A DNA stretch of 37,939 nucleotides, from positions 1 through 37,939 of the IMG/VR virus record IMGVR_UViG_3300044984_002279; one strand, 5' to 3'. The DNA is from a virus. The position numbers and the translations under genes are program-made. The notes below the pieces were generated by a model. The model searched no databases and was not told the DNA's origin. It saw nothing but the letters and a program-made list of their open reading frames with translations. This document shows, piece by piece, positions 27,186 to 34,282 of this stretch (positions are counted from its first letter, which is position 1; each line of letters begins with the position of its first letter).

Positions 27186-27460
27186 ATGAAAATACCAAAG
27201 AAATCTTGATAATTTTGCAGGAAGAATGTGCTGAAGTTTCACAAGCTATTAGTAAATGTTTTCGTTTTGGCCCAGATCAATGTAAACCTGATAGTGATCT
27301 AACCAATATACAAGCCCTACAAAGTGAGTTGGGTGACTTACACGCTATGATTGAATTGTTGACAAAGGCTAATATTGGTGTCACTACTAGTGGTATCAAA
27401 GAGGCTAAAATTAAGAAATTTCAAAAATTAAAGCTTTGGTCTACCCTTACTATTACATAA
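27182..27460 (+). CDS. MazG-like nucleotide pyrophosphohydrolase (92 aa)
   Basis: The all-alpha NTP-PPase signature is present: ILQEECAEVSQAI (Glu15 and Glu18 in ExxE) and LQSELGDLHAMIELL (Glu49 and Asp52 in ExxD), which bind Mg2+. This small phage type may split NTPs or dNTPs, or affect (p)ppGpp-linked pools; the substrate is not defined by the sequence. It overlaps the upstream gene by ATGA. Confidence 0.85.
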   Translation: MNENTKEILIILQEECAEVSQAISKCFRFGPDQCKPDSDLTNIQALQSELGDLHAMIELLTKANIGVTTSGIKEAKIKKFQKLKLWSTLTIT

Positions 27461-27463
27461 ATA
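27456..27463 (+). promoter_or_regulatory. Candidate late promoter CATAAATA abutting the next gene
   Basis: CATAAATAC, with the last A of the box five bases before ATG 27468. The TAA of the MazG-like gene is part of the box (27458-27460). No Shine-Dalgarno follows. Confidence 0.55.
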
Positions 27464-27467
27464 CAAA

Positions 27468-27818
27468 ATGGAACTTTTAATTTTCTTTGTCCTCGGATGG
27501 TTAGTAGGGTCACTGCTTGCTGTTCGGTCTGTGCTAAAGGCATTACTTCGCGATAGGATTAACGAACTAGCAGAACAAGATGATTTGCCGGAATCTGCAA
27601 ACAGTTCGAGGGTTAAAATCCCAATAATGTCCACTTCACTTTACAATAATGAGATTTTGTTGTATAATAACGAAAACACATTTATGTGTCAGGGATCTTC
27701 ATTGGAAGAATTAGCCAGTAACTTAGTTGAGCACCAGCACATAAAGATTGCTTATGTGGTACACGAACATCGGCATTTATGGTTTATCGACGGTAAAATT
27801 AAAGCAAATGTCAAATGA
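27468..27818 (+). CDS. Membrane-anchored hypothetical protein (116 aa)
   Basis: One N-terminal membrane segment (LLIFFVLGWLVGSLLAV) is followed by a cytoplasmic part with helix (LKALLRDRINELAEQDD) and a beta domain (NNEILLYNNENTFMCQG, then IKIAYVVHEHRHLWFIDGKI). No family is recognised. The start lies immediately after a late-type box without a Shine-Dalgarno. It overlaps the next gene by ATGA. Confidence 0.72.
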   Translation: MELLIFFVLGWLVGSLLAVRSVLKALLRDRINELAEQDDLPESANSSRVKIPIMSTSLYNNEILLYNNENTFMCQGSSLEELASNLVEHQHIKIAYVVHEHRHLWFIDGKIKANVK

Positions 27819-28348
27819 AAGTTAAAATCAATAAGTTCCCCCGTAAAAGTCTGGATAGAAAAATTGATATCCAGATCGAGCCATTTGATACATGGAGTTT
27901 AGATCATACACTTGCCCTAATCATACTGCCAGCACTCTTACAACTGAAGGCTACCAAACACGGGGTACCAGGTGAGTTTGCCGAGGTAGGTGGTGAAGAT
28001 TACAGTGAGCAACAATCATTTGATTTTTACTCAGAAACGTACACTGAAGCATTTGAAAAAGGATGCGACCGATGGGAAGAGGTACTAGACAAGATGATTT
28101 GGAGTTTTCAACAACTTGCACTAGAAGATTACGACTCAAAATATCATCACGGTGACGGTAAGTTTGATTGGGTTAAAAGTGATGTAACATACACTGATCC
28201 AATAACCGGAAAAGTAGAATCTACCTATCAGATCATCACCGATAATTCTACCAATTGGTTTGATGTTGATGGAATGGTCATGCACGAAAATAGGATACAA
28301 GAAGGTCTCGACTTGTTCGGTAAACACTATCGAGCACTTTGGGACTAA
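27815..28348 (+). CDS. Conserved-type phage protein (177 aa)
   Basis: The start PFDTWSLDHTLALIILPALL (27-46) and the segment DKMIWSFQQLALEDYDSKYH match a protein carried by many large phages without a known role. The family is acidic with conserved Trp and Asp positions. No catalytic set is known to me. It is translated from an ATGA overlap. Confidence 0.78.
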   Translation: MKVKINKFPRKSLDRKIDIQIEPFDTWSLDHTLALIILPALLQLKATKHGVPGEFAEVGGEDYSEQQSFDFYSETYTEAFEKGCDRWEEVLDKMIWSFQQLALEDYDSKYHHGDGKFDWVKSDVTYTDPITGKVESTYQIITDNSTNWFDVDGMVMHENRIQEGLDLFGKHYRALWD

Positions 28349-28350
28349 GT

Positions 28351-28596
28351 ATGAATGGCACATTGGTATTTCGTCATATAAGTGATAGCCTGCAAAGACC
28401 AATCGTAAAAACTAAAGTTAGTCAACAAGATTACACGTGTTTTTGTGAGGGATATCTATTTGATGCCATCAAAGGAAAACGATTTGGACAAGCGTTTTGT
28501 GAAAGATTCAAAATTGTAGATTACATTTTAATAATTGAACCTTCCACAGAATACTCAAAAAATTATATTATAAAAGCAGGATACGTAACTAAATGA
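28351..28596 (+). CDS. Hypothetical protein (81 aa)
   Basis: ATG 28351 lies two bases after the previous stop; the TTG start at 28339 is inside the upstream gene. It contains [20 protein letters not shown] and a beta-rich end. No family recognised. Overlaps the ferredoxin gene by ATGA, so both are co-translated. Confidence 0.68.
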   Translation: MNGTLVFRHISDSLQRPIVKTKVSQQDYTCFCEGYLFDAIKGKRFGQAFCERFKIVDYILIIEPSTEYSKNYIIKAGYVTK

Positions 28597-28919
28597 CACA
28601 CCTAGTAACAGAAGATTGTATTAAATGCAAGCACACTGATTGTGTGCCAGTATGTCCAGTTGATTGTTTTTATGAGGGGCCTAACTTTCTAGTCATCAAC
28701 CCCGACGAATGCATTGATTGTGGAGTGTGTATTGCTGAGTGTCCGGTTAATGCTATTATCGTAGATGATAACAAAGAAGTTGCGAATATACCTTTTTGGT
28801 ACGAACTTAATGCTCGACTATCTGCTAAATGGCCCAACATTACTAAACGAAAAGACGCATTGCCCGATGCTAAAGAGTGGCAGGGTAAACCTAATAAAAT
28901 TAAGTTGCTTGAAGAATGA
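28593..28919 (+). CDS. 7Fe ferredoxin, FdxA-like (108 aa)
   Basis: Small electron carrier with one [3Fe-4S] and one [4Fe-4S] cluster. The Cys positions 9, 12, 17, 21, 25, 40, 43, 46 and 50 match the Azotobacter FdI pattern shifted by one, with ligands for the 3Fe site at 9, 17 and 50 and for the 4Fe site at 21, 40, 43 and 46. The end [13 protein letters not shown] matches proteobacterial FdxA. It is probably host-derived. Possible partners are redox enzymes for nucleotide or Fe-S metabolism; none is present in this window. Overlaps dCMP deaminase by ATGA. Confidence 0.93.
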   Translation: MTHLVTEDCIKCKHTDCVPVCPVDCFYEGPNFLVINPDECIDCGVCIAECPVNAIIVDDNKEVANIPFWYELNARLSAKWPNITKRKDALPDAKEWQGKPNKIKLLEE

Positions 28920-29353
28920 ACGACCGATATATAACGCTGTATATGGACATTGCTGATAGAGTTTCTCAGATGTCCGTTGCCCGTAGACTTATGGTTGGCA
29001 GTGTAATAGTTAAGAACAACTCTATACTAAGTTATGGCTGGAATGGAATGCCTTCTGGTTGGGATAACAACTGTGAAGATGAGATTCGTTATCCTGATGC
29101 ACACGGTATTACATTAAAAACTAAACCTGAGGTGTTGCATTCTGAAAGTAATGCGCTAGCTAAGGTGGCTAAATCTACTGAAAGCAGTGATGGTGCTACC
29201 ATGTTTTGCACCCACGCACCGTGTATGCAGTGTGCGAAATTGATTTACCAATCGGGTATTAAAAGTTTGTACTACCGTACCCAATATCGTGACACTGCGG
29301 GGATAGAGTTTTTAACTCGGAGCAACGTGGATGTACATCAACACGGAATATGA
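28916..29353 (+). CDS. dCMP deaminase (145 aa)
   Basis: Converts dCMP to dUMP for dTMP synthesis. The zinc and catalytic motifs are HSESNAL (His75, Glu77) and PCMQCAK (Cys103, Cys106); Ser replaces the common Ala between His and Glu. Length and the [20 protein letters not shown] start match phage and bacterial dCMP deaminases. The start overlaps the ferredoxin stop. The next gene starts 23 bases before its end. Confidence 0.93.
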   Translation: MNDRYITLYMDIADRVSQMSVARRLMVGSVIVKNNSILSYGWNGMPSGWDNNCEDEIRYPDAHGITLKTKPEVLHSESNALAKVAKSTESSDGATMFCTHAPCMQCAKLIYQSGIKSLYYRTQYRDTAGIEFLTRSNVDVHQHGI

Positions 29354-29531
29354 AACTGAAGTTCAGATTCAATATGGTCAGCTAAAGCAGATGATCGACT
29401 GGTGTACCACGCACTGTAGCGATAAGTGGGGATATACCATTCTGAACGAAGCTGGAGAAGAGCCCGGTTATTATTCCTTTAAGTTTGCATCCAGTAAAGA
29501 CTACGTTACATTCCTGATTTGGAAAAAATGA
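29331..29531 (+). CDS. Small hypothetical protein (66 aa)
   Basis: ATG 29331 lies inside the 3' end of the deaminase gene, in another frame. The peptide (VQIQYGQLKQMIDWCTTHCS, then EPGYYSFKFASSKDYVTFLI) looks like a small alpha/beta protein. It overlaps the next gene by ATGA. Function unknown. Confidence 0.65.
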   Translation: MYINTEYETEVQIQYGQLKQMIDWCTTHCSDKWGYTILNEAGEEPGYYSFKFASSKDYVTFLIWKK

Positions 29532-29791
29532 AATACTACACTTTTAATCGCGAGTCAAATAACTTTTCTGATATCATTACTGACATTGGATTTAAATCAT
29601 ATATAAAATATAAGATATCTTGGAATCATCATCTATTATTGGGATTTTCCGATGACATCAGTGAGGGGGTTCTAGGATATCTCATTCTTAAATACGGTGA
29701 TGATATCGTAACTCTGGTCCCTACTGATTACACACCCATAGCCAACAAAGACTATGTGATGAGTAGGAAACCACTTCCTACAATAAAGTAG
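29528..29791 (+). CDS. Hypothetical protein (87 aa)
   Basis: ATG 29528 overlaps the upstream TGA. It contains FKSYIKYKISWNHHLLLGFS and a beta-rich end (VTLVPTDYTPIA). No family recognised. Its 3' end overlaps the convergent minus-strand peptidase gene by 14 bases. Confidence 0.65.
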   Translation: MKYYTFNRESNNFSDIITDIGFKSYIKYKISWNHHLLLGFSDDISEGVLGYLILKYGDDIVTLVPTDYTPIANKDYVMSRKPLPTIK

Positions 29792-30518
29792 ATATTAGCT
29801 TAGCTTCAGGAATTCTGGTCTTGGTATTCTTACTACCAAGCAACACCACTGTTCTAATTCCGTTAATTGTTTCCAACATCATTACAATGCAGCCTCCACT
29901 TTTGGAAATAAACCCAGTCTTACTTACTAAAAAGTGAGACCCTTTACCTACTAGTGGATTGGTGTTCCTAAACTCTTGCCAACGATTCTTTTTACCAAGC
30001 CATTTAACTACATCTTTATTACTGGCTTCTACAATGGTGGGATAGTTTTTAGCCGCTACCACTAGCTTAAGCAAATCTTGGGCGGTACTGGTGTTATTAT
30101 TTAGTAAGCCAGTGGGATCAGTGAAGGTGGTGTGGGTCATAATTAAGGCCTCTGCCTTTAAATTCATAGCAGATATACATTCTCGTGGACCACCGGGATA
30201 ATAATCACATAGTATTTTCGCTGCGTTATTATCCGATTTAACCATAGCTAAATCAATCAGAGTTTGTCGGGTGAGTTCTTTGTTGTATAATTTTTTAGGA
30301 ATCACTTCAGTCAATGATTGCCCACTGTCTAATACTATCATCACCGTCATTAGCTTGGTAATGCTAGCGATAGAACGAATATCGTCCGTGTTGACACCTT
30401 CCAATACCATTCCAGTTGAATCAGCCACTGCCCAAGAATGAGCAGTAACTTCGGGTAATGGGCCAGCAACAGATGATAGTGCGAATGTGGCTAGGCAGGC
30501 AGCTAGTATTTTATTCAT
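29778..30518 (-). CDS. D-alanyl-D-alanine carboxypeptidase/endopeptidase-like protein (246 aa)
   Basis: Penicillin-binding protein fold of the S11 peptidase family. Active-site motifs are SxxK (Ser52-Ile-Thr-Lys55), SDN (95-97) and KTG (200-202), and a signal peptide ends around SSVAG (about residue 19). This predicts a periplasmic serine enzyme that trims peptidoglycan. It lacks the long C-terminal domain and membrane anchor of DacA-type enzymes, like the shorter PbpG type. It is the last gene of the minus-strand envelope operon. A role in cell-wall change or lysis is likely but inferred. Confidence 0.87.
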   Translation of the reverse strand: MNKILAACLATFALSSVAGPLPEVTAHSWAVADSTGMVLEGVNTDDIRSIASITKLMTVMIVLDSGQSLTEVIPKKLYNKELTRQTLIDLAMVKSDNNAAKILCDYYPGGPRECISAMNLKAEALIMTHTTFTDPTGLLNNNTSTAQDLLKLVVAAKNYPTIVEASNKDVVKWLGKKNRWQEFRNTNPLVGKGSHFLVSKTGFISKSGGCIVMMLETINGIRTVVLLGSKNTKTRIPEAKLISTLL

Positions 30519-30545
30519 ACACGATACTAGTATATTAGGGTAATA

Positions 30546-31082
30546 CTATGAGGGAAGTATTAACAACATTGCCTGCAGCATAGTTGCACAACCAACTAAA
30601 CCTACAACTAGACTAGCCCAAAACAACGCCATATTAACCGCTAAAATACTAGCCGTCAACAGCACAATAGCGATTTGGAACAAGCTACCTGAATAGTTAA
30701 ACCACGGTGCTTTCACTTTAGCTATTGCACGTTCTGCTTCTAGCTGTCTGGCTTTGGCCATTAATTCAACCTTACCTTCACCAGTGACTGGATCGCTTTC
30801 GTATGATGCGGCTTTGGCAGCATATTTTTCTGCCTTATCTTTGTTGCCTGCATCAGCCGCTTGGGTTGCTGCCAACTCGTATGCAGTTTGTTTAATACTT
30901 TTAGCCTGATAGAAGGACCAAATATCACTCGCTACGATAGTGTTATTCAGTATTTTACCACTATTTCCACTAATCATAATAGTGTCGATGGCTAACAATG
31001 CTGCTAATACCGTAATGACCCATCCAGCTTTATCTTTGATTTTAGCTTCACGTTCGGATCTACTTGGGTTGTTGTCTGTCAT
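30546..31082 (-). CDS. DUF4337-like membrane protein (178 aa)
   Basis: A first membrane segment (WVITVLAALLAIDTIMI) is followed by NNTIVASDIWSFYQAKSIKQ and a charged helical middle with Ala-rich repeats, then membrane segments near the C-terminus (LFQIAIVLLTASILAVNMAL, FWASLVVGLVGCATML). This order and the 'ASDxWxFYQAKSI' motif match DUF4337. The function of that family is unknown. It is 27 bases upstream of the peptidase gene. Confidence 0.82.
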   Translation of the reverse strand: MTDNNPSRSEREAKIKDKAGWVITVLAALLAIDTIMISGNSGKILNNTIVASDIWSFYQAKSIKQTAYELAATQAADAGNKDKAEKYAAKAASYESDPVTGEGKVELMAKARQLEAERAIAKVKAPWFNYSGSLFQIAIVLLTASILAVNMALFWASLVVGLVGCATMLQAMLLILPS

Positions 31083-31093
31083 AATTTATTACC

Positions 31094-31204
31094 TTATTTA
31101 GATTGGTGAGAGGTATGCCCCTTGGGCGCTTGATAATTAAAATAAATTGAGGTGAATGCGTATAATAGAATTAAAATGGCTAAGGTGCGTGGTATATTAT
31201 TCAT
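31094..31204 (-). CDS. Tiny single-pass membrane protein (36 aa)
   Basis: Reads MNNIPRTLAILILLYAFTSI, then a Tyr-containing polar tail ending HTSHQSK. The ATG overlaps the stop of the upstream gene (31201-31204, ATGA), and the frame fills the gap between two membrane genes. One hydrophobic helix. Function unknown; likely part of the same envelope unit. Confidence 0.65.
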   Translation of the reverse strand: MNNIPRTLAILILLYAFTSIYFNYQAPKGHTSHQSK

Positions 31205-31644
31205 TGTGCAAACCCCGCAACATAAACGATAATAGAACTTGCTACCATACACCACCAAAATAGTTCATTTATTCGTTTTAAATCACCCTTCATTAGTTTA
31301 GCATCGGCTAAATCTTCTTTCTCTACTTCTTTTTTCAACCGTTCATACTCTATCCAGGCCTTGTCACCGTAATCAGTGATGATATGGCTTTTGAGATTAG
31401 AAGTTGCAGTTGCCGCTGCAAATTTATTTAGCATTTTTTTATAGGCTCGTTGTTCCTGTTCGGAACTCAGGGCATCTACTTGTTTCCTTTCTTCTACCCG
31501 TTGTTTTTGTGCAGACCTCACTGTTGCGTGATTATCAGCTTGGATTTCTCCGATGAACTGTGCCCCCTCTTTACCTATTTTATATGTTTCTTTTAAGGCA
31601 GATAAAGCGGAACGGGCCCCAGTGTTAACTTCTGTTGCATCCAT
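31201..31644 (-). CDS. C-terminally membrane-anchored coiled protein (147 aa)
   Basis: Long charged helices with heptad-like patterns (VEERKQVDALSSEQEQRAYK, then YERLKKEVEKEDLADAKLMK) end in a membrane helix (WWCMVASSIIVYVAGFAQ). AGGAG precedes the ATG on the minus strand. First gene of the minus-strand operon; a late-type box lies about 50 bases upstream. Role unknown, probably a membrane scaffold. Confidence 0.75.
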   Translation of the reverse strand: MDATEVNTGARSALSALKETYKIGKEGAQFIGEIQADNHATVRSAQKQRVEERKQVDALSSEQEQRAYKKMLNKFAAATATSNLKSHIITDYGDKAWIEYERLKKEVEKEDLADAKLMKGDLKRINELFWWCMVASSIIVYVAGFAQ

Positions 31645-31694
31645 AATGCTCCTTTTACTACTTTATTATTTTTATTTTTAGTAGTATACTCTAA

Positions 31695-31702
31695 TATTTA
31701 TT
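31695..31702 (-). promoter_or_regulatory. Candidate late promoter AATAAATA, minus strand
   Basis: On the minus strand the sequence reads AATAAATATTA, followed about 50 bases later by the start of the 147-aa gene with a normal Shine-Dalgarno. It could drive the whole minus-strand envelope operon. Confidence 0.5.
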
Positions 31703-31754
31703 GAAATAGTGTGAGACCTTTATAAGCATATTTTACCCGATAATAGTGTAGACT

Positions 31755-31794
31755 GATAAATATGAAATACGATACTCTATCTACCCAATAAATA
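31755..31794 (+). promoter_or_regulatory. Two late-type boxes in the divergent intergenic region
   Basis: GATAAATA (31755-31762) and AATAAATA (31787-31794) lie in the 184-base space between divergent genes, ahead of the AbrB-like gene. They may give longer late transcripts than the sigma70-type promoter that follows. The AT-rich region holds no other gene I can support. Confidence 0.4.
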
Positions 31795-31823
31795 TTGCTA
31801 ACATAAAGTTTATCGTTTATAAT
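31795..31823 (+). promoter_or_regulatory. Sigma70-type promoter with start codon at the expected transcription start
   Basis: TTGCTA 31795-31800, 17 bp spacer, TATAAT 31818-31823. ATG 31829 is six bases downstream, so a leaderless message is expected. No Shine-Dalgarno is present. Confidence 0.65.
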
Positions 31824-31828
31824 TACAT

Positions 31829-32014
31829 ATGACAACGCACCCAAACGACTCCATTCGATATGAAGTCATAACTCAAGAAGACCCCGAAACCGGCGATCTT
31901 ATCCTCCCAATTCCTCAACAGATATTAGATTCTTTGGGATGGAAAGAAGGAGACAATGTGGAAATTGATATGGGGAAAGATGGTACCATTTTTATAAAGA
32001 AATCGCCTGTATGA
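31829..32014 (+). CDS. AbrB/SpoVT-type DNA-binding protein (61 aa), antitoxin-like
   Basis: The swapped-hairpin AbrB pattern is clear: YEVITQEDPETGDLILPIPQ, ILDSLGWKEGDNVEIDMGKD, then GTIFIKK. Such proteins are DNA-binding regulators or the antitoxin half of toxin-antitoxin pairs. The next gene does not resemble a toxin, so here it is more likely a lone regulator. Probably leaderless from the promoter at 31795. It overlaps the next gene by ATGA. Confidence 0.87.
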   Translation: MTTHPNDSIRYEVITQEDPETGDLILPIPQQILDSLGWKEGDNVEIDMGKDGTIFIKKSPV

Positions 32015-32418
32015 CTACGCATATCACTCCTGATATTCTAGCATCAATTACCTTGAATAGTTTGAACTCCAACTCAGCCATAATGGCCCCTTCATCAACT
32101 AATGGTGCAAACTGGTCTACTGGCTATTCAATTACAGCCGGCAATACAAATCCCTGGCATACTAATGCGATTACTACCACGCCCTTACAACACGCTTTCA
32201 ATATAAGCGGTGATGCCACAGTTGAGGGTGATATTATAATTAAGGGTAAAAGCTTACACCAAACTCTTACTAAGATAGAACAACGATTGGCTATTTTGCA
32301 TCCCAATCCAGAGTTAGAAGCAAGTTGGGAACAATTGAAAGAACTCGGTAATAAGTACCGGGAGTTAGAGAAAGAACTAATGGAGAAACAAAAAATATGG
32401 AATATTTTAAAGAAATGA
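32011..32418 (+). CDS. Conserved-type phage protein (135 aa)
   Basis: ATG 32011 overlaps the AbrB-like stop. A Ser/Thr/Asn-rich N-terminal half is followed by FNISGDATVEGDIIIKGKSL and a long helix (QTLTKIEQRLAILHPNPELE, then WEQLKELGNKYRELEKELME). This C-terminal segment is shared by proteins of T4-like phages that I know only as hypothetical. The GDIxIKG strand pattern resembles virion-associated proteins, so a structural role is possible. Confidence 0.77.
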   Translation: MTTHITPDILASITLNSLNSNSAIMAPSSTNGANWSTGYSITAGNTNPWHTNAITTTPLQHAFNISGDATVEGDIIIKGKSLHQTLTKIEQRLAILHPNPELEASWEQLKELGNKYRELEKELMEKQKIWNILKK

Positions 32419-32420
32419 TA

Positions 32421-32449
32421 TTGACAACTATTAACTTTTTTGATATAGT
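32421..32449 (+). promoter_or_regulatory. Sigma70-type promoter for IF-1
   Basis: TTGACA 32421-32426, 17 bp spacer, TGA-TATAGT with -10 at 32444-32449. The leader is about 48 bases and has no strong Shine-Dalgarno near ATG 32503. Confidence 0.75.
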
Positions 32450-32502
32450 GTAAGTTATGAATATATCAATGTGTTTTTTTAACAGTGCGGACTTTTACAT
32501 CT

Positions 32503-32718
32503 ATGTCTAAAGAAGATTCAATTAAACTTGAAGGTCAAGTAATTGATGTGCTACCCAATGCAACATTTAGAGTTGAGCTAGGCTCAGGTGGTAAGGTATT
32601 AGGATATATTTCGGGTAAGATGCGTAAGCACGACATTAAAATATTGTTAGGTGATACGGTTGAACTTGAATGTAGTCCGTACGATCTAACCAAAGGGCGT
32701 ATTATTAGGCGCCGATAA
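32503..32718 (+). CDS. infA: Translation initiation factor IF-1 (71 aa)
   Basis: The S1-type OB-fold sequence matches bacterial IF-1 along its whole length: [46 protein letters not shown] and the end [16 protein letters not shown]-1 binds the 30S A site and helps start-codon selection. The in-frame ATG upstream (32485) is not needed. A phage-encoded copy could replace or compete with host IF-1, possibly favouring phage mRNAs including leaderless ones; that link is inference. Confidence 0.95.
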   Translation: MSKEDSIKLEGQVIDVLPNATFRVELGSGGKVLGYISGKMRKHDIKILLGDTVELECSPYDLTKGRIIRRR

Positions 32719-32742
32719 ATCATCTTAAAGTGACTGGTCTAA

Positions 32743-32750
32743 GCTAAATA
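32743..32750 (+). promoter_or_regulatory. Candidate late promoter GCTAAATA abutting the Fe-S carrier gene
   Basis: The last A of the box is six bases before ATG 32756. It has two mismatches to the T4 late box, so it is the weakest of this set. No Shine-Dalgarno follows. Confidence 0.4.
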
Positions 32751-32755
32751 GATGT

Positions 32756-33082
32756 ATGACTATCACAATTACTGAATCGGCCGCTGAAAAAATAAAATCA
32801 ATAATAGCAGAGGACCCTGAACCAAATACAAGATTACGAATGTTTGTTCAGGGTGGAGGTTGTTCAGGGTTTAGCTATGGGTTTGCCATAGATACTGAAC
32901 AGAATGAAGATGATTTTGAAGTTGAATCCAACTCAGTCTCTATCCTAGTAGATGCAATGAGTATGCAATATTTAAACGATGCAGTTGTAGATTTCACAGA
33001 CGATTTATCAGGATCGCGCTTCTCTATCTCTAACCCACAGGCTCAAAGCACCTGTGGATGCGGCTCATCTTTTAGTATGTAA
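32756..33082 (+). CDS. A-type Fe-S carrier, ErpA/IscA-like (108 aa)
   Basis: Scaffold or carrier that delivers Fe-S clusters. The three conserved Cys are present: Cys36 in QGGGCSGFSYGF, and Cys100 and Cys102 in STCGCGSSFS. Length and the start ITITESAAEKIKSII are typical. T4-like cyanophages are known to carry such genes. It could mature the phage ferredoxin or host proteins. It lies just after IF-1 and before the tail genes. Confidence 0.92.
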   Translation: MTITITESAAEKIKSIIAEDPEPNTRLRMFVQGGGCSGFSYGFAIDTEQNEDDFEVESNSVSILVDAMSMQYLNDAVVDFTDDLSGSRFSISNPQAQSTCGCGSSFSM

Positions 33083-33112
33083 CCATTGCCGTAGACTAAT
33101 CCTTTAGTATGT

Positions 33113-33120
33113 GATAAATA
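33113..33120 (+). promoter_or_regulatory. T4-like late promoter GATAAATA for the tail-fibre genes
   Basis: TGATAAATACTAAATAAGGA: the box at 33113-33120, predicted transcript start about 33126, then AAGG at 33127-33130 and ATG 33139. The same box-plus-ribosome-site unit recurs at 36252, giving good mutual support. Confidence 0.75.
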
Positions 33121-33138
33121 CTAAATAAGGATAAATTT

Positions 33139-34269
33139 ATGGCGATTTCAGGCTTACAAGTAATCAATATTGGATTACAAAATGAATCTACCGGCAGCGA
33201 TTCGTTATATACCGCATTTAGCAAATCAAAGACAAATTTCGCTACAGTATTCGCTTGTGCGAGCCCGTATAACACCTTTACAGGCAATACGGGTATTACC
33301 ACTACCACTAATTCTACTACCGGTACAGTAGACATATTAAACACCGGGGTAACGCAGCTAATAGCTGGTACTGGTATTAGTCTCGATCAAACCACCGGAA
33401 ACATTACTATTTCATCTACCGGTGGCGGTGGAGGAGGTGGCGGAACAGTTACTAGCGTAGGCATTTTGCCCGCATCTAATACCAGAATCGTAGTATCTGG
33501 TTCACCTATTGTCAGTGCCGGCAACATTCAACTTGACTTGGCTGTTAGTGGAGTAACTGCTGGTGTATATACCACCCCGACACTAACAGTTGACGCATAT
33601 GGTAGAGTTACATCAGCGGCTAGCGGATCAGTCGCAGGTACGGTTACTAGTATAGCAGTTTCGCCTGGATTTGGTATTCAAGTTACTGGTAGCCCTATAA
33701 CCACTGCAGGAACTATTTCTATTCAAAACACCGGTGTTACTAGATTAAGTGCTGGTACTGGAATCACACTTAGCAGTAGCAGTGGTAATGTGACAGTATC
33801 TACTTCAGTGACAGGAGGAACTGTTACTAGTGTTGCATTGTCAAGTTCTACACTAACCGTATCTGGCAGTCCTGTAGTATCAAACGGAACATTAGTTGTT
33901 GACTTACCTAGTGCAATTACATTAGCCGGGAACATAGCGGGTGGTAATCTACTTAGTAATGGCATAATGGCTTTGAATGGTAGTGAAGATTTAGCAGATG
34001 CCGGTGCTGCGAATGTAGCAGTGACCGCAAGTTACTTTAGCACTGCTGCAGCAGAAACTGCCACATTAGCTGCAGGAACAGTAGGACAGTTAAAAACATT
34101 TATGATGGTAGCAGATTTAGGCGACATGGTTATTACTGTCACTAATGCTGGTTGGAAAACTAGTGGTACCGGAACAATGACTTTTGGCAGTATCGGGACC
34201 TCTTGCACCTTACAATATATAAACAGTAAATGGTTTTGTATAGGCAACAATGGTGTGGTGTTCGCTTAA
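33139..34269 (+). CDS. Tail-fibre-like structural protein (376 aa)
   Basis: Low-complexity, beta-rich protein dominated by Gly, Ser, Thr and Val. An eight-Gly linker (95-102) follows a head-like N-terminal part; at least three GTVTS(V/I) repeats follow, each with a 'SGSP-x-x-S/T-x-G' turn (VSGSPIVSAGN, VTGSPITTAGT, VSGSPVVSNGT). The C-terminal 90 residues differ and include KTFMMVADLGDMVITVTNAG. This resembles phage fibre shafts and tips. A late-type promoter is upstream. It probably acts in host recognition. Confidence 0.8.
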   Translation: MAISGLQVINIGLQNESTGSDSLYTAFSKSKTNFATVFACASPYNTFTGNTGITTTTNSTTGTVDILNTGVTQLIAGTGISLDQTTGNITISSTGGGGGGGGTVTSVGILPASNTRIVVSGSPIVSAGNIQLDLAVSGVTAGVYTTPTLTVDAYGRVTSAASGSVAGTVTSIAVSPGFGIQVTGSPITTAGTISIQNTGVTRLSAGTGITLSSSSGNVTVSTSVTGGTVTSVALSSSTLTVSGSPVVSNGTLVVDLPSAITLAGNIAGGNLLSNGIMALNGSEDLADAGAANVAVTASYFSTAAAETATLAAGTVGQLKTFMMVADLGDMVITVTNAGWKTSGTGTMTFGSIGTSCTLQYINSKWFCIGNNGVVFA

Positions 34270-34282
34270 ATCGGAATAAAAT

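Noticed and set aside
31829-32418. A toxin-antitoxin pair
   Set aside because: The AbrB-like protein fits an antitoxin, but the downstream protein has no toxin-like motif and resembles a phage structural-type protein.
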